NCBI RefSeq assembly: GCF_002163755.1
Contig: NZ_CP015864.1
Span: 248,001-312,000 of the forward strand
DNA from: Vibrio campbellii CAIM 519 = NBRC 15631 = ATCC 25920
Lineage (GTDB): Bacteria; Pseudomonadota; Gammaproteobacteria; Enterobacterales; Vibrionaceae
Reading direction: 5' to 3'
DNA: 64,000 bases
Shown: piece after piece, positions 8,857 to 16,648 of the stretch
How positions within the stretch are numbered: position 1 is the stretch's first letter
Layout of the letters: each line of letters starts with the position of its first letter
The notes under the pieces: model-generated
Told to the model about the DNA's origin: nothing
Database searches by the model: none
What the model saw: only the letters and a program-made list of their open reading frames with translations
Made by a program: the position numbers and the translations under genes

Positions 8857-10946
8857 TTGTTTGGTGCTGGAGCCGTATGCCAGTCAGTGCTTTGTTCGCC
8901 AGCAGATTCTGCCCAAGTTTGGAATTGAGGATAAGCGTCCACCATATCGACACGCTCAAGAGGCCAATTCCAATCCTCTACTATCAATAGCGCCCATGGT
9001 AAGTTGTTGGCGGTTTTGAAGTACTTACCTTGTGCAGGGTCACTTGCATCAACGCCGACGCCGAAGAGGTTTTGGTCGTCAAATTGTTCTGTTGGTGCCT
9101 GGTCAGCTAGGTGTACTTCCCACTTTCGACCTGGTTGGAACGTAATGCCATCACCATGGTAGGTCCCCGGAGTTGCAAAGATGAACGGGTCGTATGGCAT
9201 AGCTTGAATGGCTGAGCGGTCCGAATCTTCGGTGAAGTAGACATTCAGTGTAAAGGTAAGTGAAACGCTGTCATAACAACCAGGCTCGGTTCTGAAATAG
9301 TTGCAACTGCTTTCGGCGTGCGTGCTCAAGTCTTCACTGATGATGAAAATTGCTTCGTCAGAAATACTTTCCAAACCGTTTGATGCTTGTTCCACACCGT
9401 TGAAGGACAGCGTAGTGAGTTTATTTTCAATGGCGGTTCTTAAGACTCCGGGTAACCTGATTGCGAAACCGTTTTTGTAACCCGCACCGTAAGCGGCTAA
9501 GTCTCCGGTAATTAGGATATTTTCGACATGATCGGCATGGCTGGTTTCGGTGATACGGAACTTCATTACCACATCGTTCATATCGTAGTCAGCAGTGTAT
9601 GGCCAGTTATCTTCATAAGCGACGATCGCGTAACCTTCTACGCTTGGAAAGTATTCTATTGTGCATCCATTGTCAGTAATGATAATTGGATGATCTTCTA
9701 CTTCACCAGATGTAGAGCCGCCATAGTAATTCAACTCCGTTTGTTGGCTGAAGCGGAATCGGCTCCAGCTAGCACCAGGGGTTGCGGCAGTGGAAACCAC
9801 GAATGGCAGAGAATTATTGCCAGCAGAGAGCATTTCGTCGGTAAAGACTTGTTCACTAGCATCATTGAAGTCGCCATCGCGGTTCCAGTCAAACCACGCA
9901 GACAGGTACCCGGAAGTGGATGCTGTGACATTGATAATGGAGCTTAAGCCGGGATCGAGTGATGAAACAAAACCCACACCGTCTTCATCGGCCGTTCCCA
10001 CAGAGTTGTCATTGGCTTGACCGTCAGCGTCACCATCTGGCGCGACAGCACCTAACCAAGTGACATCATCGACTTCATGGCGTGGCCCGTTGGAAGCAAG
10101 TGTTGTGTTGTAGCTATCAGGAGCGTCACCAAAATCGACGGGATTATCTTCATCAGTCACCGGAGCATTAGCGCAACGGGCACCATCATTTTGGCTTGAG
10201 CTTGGGCCGTTTGAGACAAATTCAACCGCTGGAACAATACCAGCAGCAATGTTGGCTGCATTATCTTCAGATAGGTCCACTCGATAGATCTTACCGTCTT
10301 CGTTACGTGACACATAATAGTTGCCATTCACATCAAAATAGCCAGCACCAAATGTACCCGTCTCGCCAGTGTCGCCAATTGCATTCGCGTTGCCATTGGT
10401 AGGGTCGAACTCGTATAGGATGCCCGAGTTGTTATCAATGCCGTAGAGTGAGCCGTCACCCGGGTGGAAAGCAAAGTCTGTCAGGTTAACGCTGGCTGTT
10501 GAGGTGATTCTAACTATGTTTAGCGTCGCGTTTGGATCAGAATCTAGCGGCGATAGGTCAATGGAAAATAGGCCTTTTCCTTTGCGATACAAGTAGTACA
10601 CGTGATTGTAAACGTCACCTACGTAAAACGTGTGGTCGGTAGGCAGACCCGAAACACTGAGTGTTTTAGCTTGAAAGTCTTTACCTAATCGAACGATTTT
10701 CTTGTTTGTAGTGTCATAGCCGTAAATGTAACGGTCAGTGAAGTCAAAGCCCACGCCGTTAATACCCGAAGCTAAACCTGTGTCATCTTCTAATAGAGTA
10801 GTAGAGCCCGTAACCAAGTTGACGCCATAGATTTGAACCGGGATCGACTGAAATAGGTATGCTTTACTTGGGCAAGTATCGAAAGGCGCGGCTTGAGCAT
10901 AAGTGCTCGCCACAATAAGCCCGAGTAGCAATAATGTCCCTTTCAT
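8841..10946 (-). CDS. Secreted LruC-domain protein
   Basis: A 701-residue exported protein with signal peptide MKGTLLLLGLIVASTYAQA. The N-terminal third contains repeated beta-propeller-like strands (YGYDTTNKKIVRLGKDF, YGIDNNSGILYEFDPTNG). The middle carries a DFGDAPDSYNTT...DEDGV segment and a GEVEDHPI motif, often seen in large surface proteins. The C-terminal region, from YEDNWPYTADYDMNDVVMKF onward, matches the LruC/DUF4842 domain. The molecular role is unknown; such proteins are usually cell-surface or secreted. I chose the ATG at 10946 because it starts the signal peptide and has AGGGCG upstream; an in-frame ATG at 10997 would bury the signal. It is probably followed by the coupled gene at 8404-8856. 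Confidence 0.85.
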   Translation of the reverse strand: MKGTLLLLGLIVASTYAQAAPFDTCPSKAYLFQSIPVQIYGVNLVTGSTTLLEDDTGLASGINGVGFDFTDRYIYGYDTTNKKIVRLGKDFQAKTLSVSGLPTDHTFYVGDVYNHVYYLYRKGKGLFSIDLSPLDSDPNATLNIVRITSTASVNLTDFAFHPGDGSLYGIDNNSGILYEFDPTNGNANAIGDTGETGTFGAGYFDVNGNYYVSRNEDGKIYRVDLSEDNAANIAAGIVPAVEFVSNGPSSSQNDGARCANAPVTDEDNPVDFGDAPDSYNTTLASNGPRHEVDDVTWLGAVAPDGDADGQANDNSVGTADEDGVGFVSSLDPGLSSIINVTASTSGYLSAWFDWNRDGDFNDASEQVFTDEMLSAGNNSLPFVVSTAATPGASWSRFRFSQQTELNYYGGSTSGEVEDHPIIITDNGCTIEYFPSVEGYAIVAYEDNWPYTADYDMNDVVMKFRITETSHADHVENILITGDLAAYGAGYKNGFAIRLPGVLRTAIENKLTTLSFNGVEQASNGLESISDEAIFIISEDLSTHAESSCNYFRTEPGCYDSVSLTFTLNVYFTEDSDRSAIQAMPYDPFIFATPGTYHGDGITFQPGRKWEVHLADQAPTEQFDDQNLFGVGVDASDPAQGKYFKTANNLPWALLIVEDWNWPLERVDMVDAYPQFQTWAESAGEQSTDWHTAPAPNKCYIP

Positions 10947-11521
10947 AATTCGCCCTATCGTTAATTGGGTATGTAAGCAATGAAAGGAGTGTGCCAACTG
11001 ACAATATTTGCTATATCAATATTTTAGGTTTTTGTTATTCATTTTTTCAAATATGAATCTCAAAATGACTTTCGGTTTAAGCGGATAAATTGGTTTTCAA
11101 AACCGGCGCTTTGCCAGAGTTGCGCGCATACACCGTCACACATCCAGCTCGCGAGTACGCAATCGAGAACATTTCTCATCAGTCTTGTGCGTTCTCAGAG
11201 AGAGTAATATTGAAGAACTACAGTTAACGTTAGAAGTAACAACCACTTGAATATCAATACTTCTTTATAATTTTGCAGAGAGCATTAATAACATTAAGCA
11301 ATGTTTATAAGTATATTTCCCTTAATGTTTAACTTGCTGATAAAGCCAAAAACTAAGTATCTGAAAGTTAGGTAACTATTAAATGTTATAATCAATTATA
11401 AATAAATGAAACTACAGTTAAATTGAATGATAATAATCTCTACTAATATGATCTGTTTAATATATTTGGTTGAAACCTCTAAATTAACTATGAAAATATG
11501 AGGATAGACATTAATGTTCAG
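10947..11521. other. Gap between LruC gene and lux relic; probable ancestral lux promoter region
   Basis: No gene seen. The right half is AT-rich and directly precedes the lux relic, so it likely held the luxC promoter and leader. TATCAATA, a half-site seen in Harveyi-clade LuxR sites, occurs at 11014-11021 and 11252-11259. A small palindrome (GGTTTTCAAAACC) lies near 11091. Promoter activity is not demonstrable by eye. Confidence 0.4.
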
Positions 11522-11749
11522 AAATCAAAAATGTGCTCCCTTGCTCTAAGAGTTCGCTACGACATTATTTATACCGAATTTGGCTCTACGCCTATACAAG
11601 ATGAATGGCTAATGCAAGGTGAGTTCTGTTGGCGTTGAGCCGAATCATTCAGTTTCTCGTTCCATTTTCTTATTGTATTGGTGCCATACATCGGATAGGA
11701 CACTTGTAAAAAATTAATTAGTTATGTGGATGAAATGGTTGCTTCTTGA
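11522..11749 (+). pseudogene. luxC: luxC relic (acyl-CoA reductase of bioluminescence), two surviving segments
   Basis: Three short frames match LuxC as I recall it from V. harveyi. 11522-11638 gives YDIIYTEFGSTPIQDEWLMQ plus GEF, against YDIVDTELGSTHIQDEWLPQGE. 11634-11717 gives VEPNHSVSRSIFLLYWCHTS, against VDPNHPISRSISVLYWPHAS. 11717-11749 gives ISYVDEMVAS, against LSHMDAVVAW. The segments are in the right order but are separated by a deletion and frameshifts, and the N-terminal part and everything after about residue 230 are missing. It runs directly into a luxA fragment. No functional product is possible. Confidence 0.8.
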
Positions 11750-12074
11750 ATCATTGGAACGAATCATGTGTGAAGGTCATCAATATCTTTGGCGATTCTG
11801 ACCAAACAAAAGCTTATGACTGTAATAAGACCAATGGTGTGATTTTGTTTTGAAAGGCAACACAGGCACTGATTGCCTAATTAATTACAACTATGTAATC
11901 AATCCATTAGAAACGCCTGGAGAGAGTATAGCGATTATCCAGCAAGATATCGATCCGACGGGTGTTAACAATATTTGTTTTGGTTTTGAAGTAAACGGTT
12001 CTGAAGAAGAAATTATCGCATCTATGAAGCTATTCCAGTTCGATGTGATGCCATATCTCAAAGAAAAACAGTAA
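11740..12074 (+). pseudogene. luxA: luxA relic, C-terminal part of luciferase alpha subunit
   Basis: The first part (from 11740) reads FLNHWNESCVKVINIFGDSD followed by QTKAYDCNK, which lines up with the LuxA segment FLGHWYDSYVNATKIFDDSDQTKGYDFNK. A frameshift near 11830-11841 moves the reading to the frame of the last 74 codons, which end FGFEVNGSEEEIIASMKLFQ and DVMPYLKEKQ, matching the LuxA C-terminus. About two thirds of the gene, including the flavin and active-site residues, is gone. The 26-bp spacer to luxB is kept, with its AAAAGGAAAGAGAC ribosome-binding region. Confidence 0.88.
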
Positions 12075-12100
12075 TTAATATTTTCTAAAAGGAAAGAGAC

Positions 12101-13075
12101 ATGAAATTTGGATTATTCTTCCTCAATTTTATGAATTCAAAGTGTTCTTCTGATCAAGTCATTGAAGAAATGTTAGATACCGCACATTACGTAGATCAGT
12201 TGAAGTTTGACACGTTGGCTGTTTACGAAAACCATTTCTCGAACAATGGTGTGGTTGGTGCCCCATTAACAGTGGCTGGTTTTTTACTTGGTATGACAAA
12301 GAACGCCAAAGTGGCTTCGTTGAATCACGTTATTACAACACATCATCCCGTACGTGTGGCGGAAGAAGCGTGTCTACTCGACCAAATGAGTGAAGGCCGT
12401 TTTGTCTTTGGCTTTAGTGATTGTGAAAAGAGTGCAGATATGCGCTTCTTTAATCGACCAACGGATTCTCAGTTTCAGTTGTTCAGTGAGTGTCACAAGA
12501 TCATCAATGATGCATTCACTACTGGGTACTGCCATCCAAACAATGATTTTTATAGTTTTCCTAAAATCTCTGTTAACCCACACGCTTACACTGAAGGCGG
12601 TCCTGCGCAATTTGTGAATGCGACGAGCAAAGAAGTGGTTGAATGGGCGGCTAAGTTAGGGCTTCCACTTGTGTTTAAATGGGACGACTCAAACGCGCAA
12701 AGAAAAGAATACGCCGGTTTGTACCATGAAGTTGCTCAGGCACATGGTGTCGATGTTGGCCAGGTTCAACACAAGCTGACGTTGTTGGTCAACCAAAATG
12801 TAGATGGTGAAGCAGCAAGGGCAGAAGCACGCCTGTATTTGGAAGAGTTTGTCCGTGAATCTTACCCAAATACCGAATTTGAGCAAAAAATGGCAGAGCT
12901 GTTGTCAGAAAATGCCATCGGTACTTATGAAGAAAGTACTCAGGCAGCGCGAGTTGCGATTGAATATTGTGGTGCCGCGGACTTATTGATGTCTTTTGAG
13001 TCGATTGAAGATAAAGCGCAGCAAAGAGCGGTTATCGATGTAGTAAACGCCAACATCGTCAAATACCACTCGTAA
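12101..13075 (+). CDS. luxB: Bacterial luciferase beta subunit, full length but without its partner
   Basis: 324 residues, the exact family length, with the sequence of V. harveyi LuxB almost throughout as I recall it (MKFGLFFLNFMNSK at the start, VVNANIVKYHS at the end). LuxB folds as a TIM barrel. In luciferase it supports the catalytic LuxA chain; it does not bind FMNH2 productively itself. A strong AGGA ribosome-binding site precedes the ATG. Because luxA next door is only a C-terminal fragment and luxC, luxD, luxE and luxH are broken or missing, this subunit cannot form active luciferase here. It may be transcribed still, or be intact only because decay is recent. Confidence 0.97.
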   Translation: MKFGLFFLNFMNSKCSSDQVIEEMLDTAHYVDQLKFDTLAVYENHFSNNGVVGAPLTVAGFLLGMTKNAKVASLNHVITTHHPVRVAEEACLLDQMSEGRFVFGFSDCEKSADMRFFNRPTDSQFQLFSECHKIINDAFTTGYCHPNNDFYSFPKISVNPHAYTEGGPAQFVNATSKEVVEWAAKLGLPLVFKWDDSNAQRKEYAGLYHEVAQAHGVDVGQVQHKLTLLVNQNVDGEAARAEARLYLEEFVRESYPNTEFEQKMAELLSENAIGTYEESTQAARVAIEYCGAADLLMSFESIEDKAQQRAVIDVVNANIVKYHS

Positions 13076-13093
13076 CGTTTAAACGATGCCGAG

Positions 13094-13109
13094 GGGGCAG
13101 CGATGCCCC
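13094..13109 (+). other. Intercistronic hairpin between luxB and the luxE relic
   Basis: GGGGCA-GCGA-TGCCCC, a 6-bp stem closed by a GNRA-type loop, with no T run after it. It is more like an mRNA-stabilising or processing element than a terminator. The same core, GGGCAGCGATGCCC, recurs between choX and choW at 57088-57109. Confidence 0.6.
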
Positions 13110-13160
13110 TTATATCACCATTCTTTTCGCGCGATAGCGCTAACTAATAGAGGCATTTAT

Positions 13161-13316
13161 ATGGACGTACTTTCAGCGGTTAAGCAGGAAAATATCGCAG
13201 CGAGGATAGAAATCAATGACTTGATTTTCACGGTAACTCCTCAGACGCGGGGTATCAAGGGGAGATCTCTCAGTATGTCTCAAGCGTTTACAGCTAATAA
13301 TGAAGGAGGCAACTGA
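13161..13316 (+). pseudogene. luxE: luxE relic with a large in-frame internal deletion (51 codons)
   Basis: The frame opens with MDVLSAVKQENIA, the start of V. harveyi LuxE (acyl-protein synthetase). After about 28 codons it jumps to KGRSLSMSQAF, which matches the LuxE C-terminus (KGCSLSMSEAF). About 320 of roughly 378 residues are missing, yet the frame stays open to a normal stop, so a 51-residue peptide could still be made. The catalytic domain is entirely lost. The luxG start follows directly (stop codon 13314-13316, ATG 13318). Confidence 0.85.
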
Positions 13317-13317
13317 G

Positions 13318-14019
13318 ATGTTATGTTCGATAGAAAAAATTGAGCCGTTGACTAACTTCATATTCCGAGTATTGCTCAAGCCGGATCAGCCTTTTGAATT
13401 TAGGGCTGGGCAGTACATTAACGTCAGTTTAAGCTTTGGTAGTTTACCGTTTTCTATAGCCTCATGTCCCTCTAATGGAGAGTTTTTAGAACTGCATATT
13501 GGTGGCTCAGATATCAGTAAGAAAAATACGCTTGTGATGGAAGAACTCACGAATTCGTGGATTTGCGGCAACATGGTTGAAGTAAGTGAGGCGCGAGGCG
13601 AGGCTTGGCTGCGTGATGAGAGTGTTAAACCCTTGTTATTGATCGCAGGCGGGACCGGTATGTCTTACACCCTAAGTATTTTGAAAAATAGCTTGGAGCA
13701 AGGGTTTACCCAGCCGATTTACGTCTATTGGGGTGCCAAGGATATGGATAACCTGTATGTGCATGACGAACTGGTGGATATTGCGCTTGAAAACAAAAAT
13801 GTCAGTTACGTACCAGTCACTGAAATATCAACTTGCCCCCAATATGCCAAGCAAGGAAAGGTGTTGGATTGTGTGATGAGTGACTTCCGTAACTTATCTG
13901 AGTTCGATATCTACCTGTGTGGTCCTTGCAAAATGGTTGAAGTCGCTCGTGACTGGCTCTGTGACAAAAGAGGGGCAGAACCAGAGCAACTTTATGCGGA
14001 TGCGTTCGCTTATTTGTAA
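13318..14019 (+). CDS. luxG: Flavin reductase of the lux operon, intact
   Basis: A Fre/LuxG-family NAD(P)H:flavin oxidoreductase of 233 residues that supplies reduced FMN to luciferase. It shows the flavin-binding PFSIAS motif at about 44-49, the pyridine-nucleotide loop GGTGMS at 111-116, the CGPCKMVE segment near 205 and the terminal DAFAYL. I chose the ATG at 13318, which has a GGAGG site at 13304-13308; a start at 13300 would overlap the luxE relic and lacks that site. It is complete, unlike most of its operon. It could still work as a general flavin or ferric reductase, which may explain its survival, though that is a guess. Confidence 0.95.
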   Translation: MLCSIEKIEPLTNFIFRVLLKPDQPFEFRAGQYINVSLSFGSLPFSIASCPSNGEFLELHIGGSDISKKNTLVMEELTNSWICGNMVEVSEARGEAWLRDESVKPLLLIAGGTGMSYTLSILKNSLEQGFTQPIYVYWGAKDMDNLYVHDELVDIALENKNVSYVPVTEISTCPQYAKQGKVLDCVMSDFRNLSEFDIYLCGPCKMVEVARDWLCDKRGAEPEQLYADAFAYL

Positions 14020-14041
14020 TTAGTATCAAGGAGAAGAAACT

Positions 14042-14231
14042 ATGAGATCAACGTCACCACTTGATGGGTATAGTAATCTAGTCAAGAGCGATTGATGCTC
14101 AGCCAGAAGTTTGAGCAATGCGCCATGGAATGCCAGTACTCACTATTGAAGATATCGTCGATTATCAAACGGGCATCGACCTGAGAAATGAACATGAGAG
14201 TAGCTCAGTGTCTGAAGTGAGTTGCTCTTAG
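14042..14231 (+). pseudogene. luxH: luxH relic (RibB-like dihydroxybutanone phosphate synthase), both ends only
   Basis: An ATG with GGAG upstream opens a short frame (RSTSPLDGYSNLVKSD) resembling the LuxH start; one frame over, RAIDA continues the match to ERAIEAL. It then jumps to RHGMPVLTIEDIVDY, followed by QTGIDLRNEHESS and a stop at 14229, which is the LuxH/RibB C-terminus. The whole catalytic core is deleted and the two ends are in different frames. The normal operon terminator follows. Confidence 0.8.
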
Positions 14232-14273
14232 TATTTAAAGTTCCTTTGTTTGTTCAGTCGCCTAGCTGACTTT

Positions 14274-14297
14274 CCGCCCTTATCGGGCGGTTTTTTT
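14274..14297 (+). terminator. Terminator of the lux operon
   Basis: CCGCCC-TTATC-GGGCGG followed by seven Ts. It lies just after the luxH relic. Confidence 0.9.
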
Positions 14298-14315
14298 GTT
14301 TTGCAGAAGTCAAAA

Positions 14316-14340
14316 ATAAACCCGCAAAAGCGGGCTTATT
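14316..14340 (-). terminator. Terminator after moeB
   Basis: AATAAACCCGC and its near-complement GCGGGCTTATT around a short AAAA loop. It sits about 28 bp past the moeB stop on the minus strand. Confidence 0.65.
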
Positions 14341-14367
14341 GATATAGGGTGGTTAGTTGCAAACCTG

Positions 14368-15117
14368 CTAGCTGCAAACCGGACAGGTTGGCATTTTCAT
14401 CAGATTCATTTCTCGCCAAGACATGCTGAGCGCATCCAAAATCAGAATTTTGCCTTTCTTTGGTTGGCCGTAATCAGCTATCACTTTAATCGCTTCCATC
14501 GCTTGTAATGCGCCAACAATACCAACAACAGGCGCCATGACTCCGGCTTCGACACAACTTAACGCACCACTGCCAAAAAGGGCACTCAAGCACTGGTAAC
14601 ATGGTTGCGCTGGTTCATCGTAAGTAAACACGCTCACTTGGCCTTCCATGCGAATGGCGGCGCCTGAAATTAGCGGTGTTTTGGTCGCAAAACATAGGCG
14701 GTTAAGTTGATTACGCGTATCTACGTTATCTGATGCATCAACAACAATTGTGTGCTGCTCGATCAAGCTTTTTAGCTCGGTATCATCAAGACGCTTTGCG
14801 ATGGTATCTACAATGATGTGCGGGTTAAGTTCGCGTAATGCATCTGCCGCCGACTCTACCTTCTTACGGCCAATATCCGCATCGTGATGCAGTACTTGGC
14901 GCTGAAGGTTAGACAACTCGACGATATCATCATCAATCAGCGTGATTTTACCGACACCGGCAGTGGCCAAATATTGGCTTGATGCACAACCTAAGCCGCC
15001 AGCACCAAGCATCAATACAGACGCTTGTTTGAGCGCCTCTTGCCCTTCAAAGTCAAATTGACGAAGAATGATTTGGCGGTTGTAACGCAGCATTTCCTGA
15101 TCGGAAAGAATATCCAC
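14368..15117 (-). CDS. moeB: Molybdopterin-synthase adenylyltransferase
   Basis: Activates the C-terminal glycine of MoaD by adenylation so that it can receive sulfur for molybdopterin synthesis. The 249-residue ThiF/HesA-fold protein has the nucleotide loop GAGGLGC at about 38-44, the motif VELSNLQRQ near 65 and the DASDN motif near 128. Two zinc-binding cysteine pairs are present: CYQC near 183 and the C-terminal CPVC. It lies 9 bp downstream of moeA, so the two are almost certainly one operon. Confidence 0.95.
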   Translation of the reverse strand: MDILSDQEMLRYNRQIILRQFDFEGQEALKQASVLMLGAGGLGCASSQYLATAGVGKITLIDDDIVELSNLQRQVLHHDADIGRKKVESAADALRELNPHIIVDTIAKRLDDTELKSLIEQHTIVVDASDNVDTRNQLNRLCFATKTPLISGAAIRMEGQVSVFTYDEPAQPCYQCLSALFGSGALSCVEAGVMAPVVGIVGALQAMEAIKVIADYGQPKKGKILILDALSMSWREMNLMKMPTCPVCS

Positions 15118-15126
15118 AACGATTTC

Positions 15127-16362
15127 CTAGTATAGGGTTGAGTTGAATAGTTGGATCTGAACCGTTTCACCTACTTCAACACGGCCGCGCTCGCGCTCTA
15201 ACACAACAAAACAGTTCGCTAGGCTCATGGAGCGGAATGCACCAGAGCTTTGGTTTCCGGTTGTTTCAACTACAAACTTACCATCTTCCAATGTGTAGAT
15301 ACCACGTTGGTAATCGGTACGACCTGGCGCTTTCTTAAAGGCAGTTTTGGTTGTTGCAGGAATAGACTCAGGTGCTTTCCATTCTGTATGGCCTGCAAGT
15401 TTTGCCAGCATTGGTTGAACAAGTACGTACATGGTAAGTACGGCGGAAACCGGGTTACCCGGCAGACCACAGAACCAAGCTGTACTTAGCTTACCAAATG
15501 CGAAAGGTTTACCCGGCTTGATTGCTAGCTTCCAGAAACCTATTTCACCAAGCTCTTCAAGAATGTCCTTGGTGTAATCCGCTTCGCCGACGCTAACACC
15601 ACCAGAGGTAACAACGACATCAGCCAACGTTTGCGCTTGTTCAAAAGTTGCTTTCAGAGTCTCTGGGCAATCTGGAATGATGCCAAGATCAATCGCCTCA
15701 CAACCGAAGCTCTCAATAAGCGGTTTAATACCGTAACGATTACTATCGTAGATCTGCCCTTCGTCTAATGGTTCGCCTAGTGGTTTAAGTTCATCACCAG
15801 TAGAGAAGAAAGCAACTTTTGGTTTACGCACTACCGTCACATGGCTTACACCAAGAGACGCAATCATCGGAATATCGCGAGGTGTTAAACGTGCACCTTG
15901 TGCAAGCACGATGTCGCCTTGCTTGATGTCGTCACCTGTTGGGCGGATGTTGTTTTGTGGCTTCACGTCAGTTTGGTTGAACTGAATGCCAGCATCCGTC
16001 ACTTCTGTGTTTTCTTGCATGATAACGGCGTCGCAACCTTCAGGGATTTTTGCGCCAGTCATGATGCGAACACAGGTACCTTGTGGCCATTCACCTTCAA
16101 AAGGTTGTCCTGCAAATGATTTACCTGCTAGAGGCAATACAGAAGATGACTCAAGATCTTGAATGCGAATTGCGTAACCATCCATTGCTGAGTTATCGAA
16201 TGGCGGTACGTGAATAGGAGACAAGATGTCTTCTGCCAGTACAAAACCGAGTGCTTCAGCAAGTGGAAGAGAAAGCGTAGTTTGGATAGGTTTGATTCGC
16301 GATAGCATTTTGTCCATCGCTTCTTCAATTGGCATCAAGCCAGGTGCGTCGCAGCAGCCCAT
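15127..16362 (-). CDS. moeA: Molybdopterin molybdenumtransferase
   Basis: Inserts molybdate into adenylated molybdopterin in the last step of molybdenum cofactor synthesis. Its 411 residues match the E. coli MoeA length. The N-terminal PPFDNSAMDGYA (near 53-64) and MTGAKIPEG, the central VTSGGVSVGEADYT near 255, and GLPGNPVSA near 300 are all typical. It is first in the moeA-moeB pair. Confidence 0.96.
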   Translation of the reverse strand: MGCCDAPGLMPIEEAMDKMLSRIKPIQTTLSLPLAEALGFVLAEDILSPIHVPPFDNSAMDGYAIRIQDLESSSVLPLAGKSFAGQPFEGEWPQGTCVRIMTGAKIPEGCDAVIMQENTEVTDAGIQFNQTDVKPQNNIRPTGDDIKQGDIVLAQGARLTPRDIPMIASLGVSHVTVVRKPKVAFFSTGDELKPLGEPLDEGQIYDSNRYGIKPLIESFGCEAIDLGIIPDCPETLKATFEQAQTLADVVVTSGGVSVGEADYTKDILEELGEIGFWKLAIKPGKPFAFGKLSTAWFCGLPGNPVSAVLTMYVLVQPMLAKLAGHTEWKAPESIPATTKTAFKKAPGRTDYQRGIYTLEDGKFVVETTGNQSSGAFRSMSLANCFVVLERERGRVEVGETVQIQLFNSTLY

Positions 16363-16648
16363 TGAGAAAATCCTGTGTTCTTTTGTTTTGTGGCAACTTT
16401 ACCATAAAAAGGGGACCGAGTAAGAATGTCCACCTATAAAATATGGGTGTAATTATTCAAAAATCCGAGTATCCTTGTCAGCCATCCGAAAGGGGTAAAA
16501 AACCTGCGGAGCTCAAGAAAATCAGCTCAGTACCTACATTTGATGTGCCTTGGTGTGAAGACACGAACTGAGCAACTCAAAGCGAAAAATATGAATGCAA
16601 TTTTGATTGGGTTTGTATTAAAGCTGAAGTAACAAAAGAGGAAGTGGA

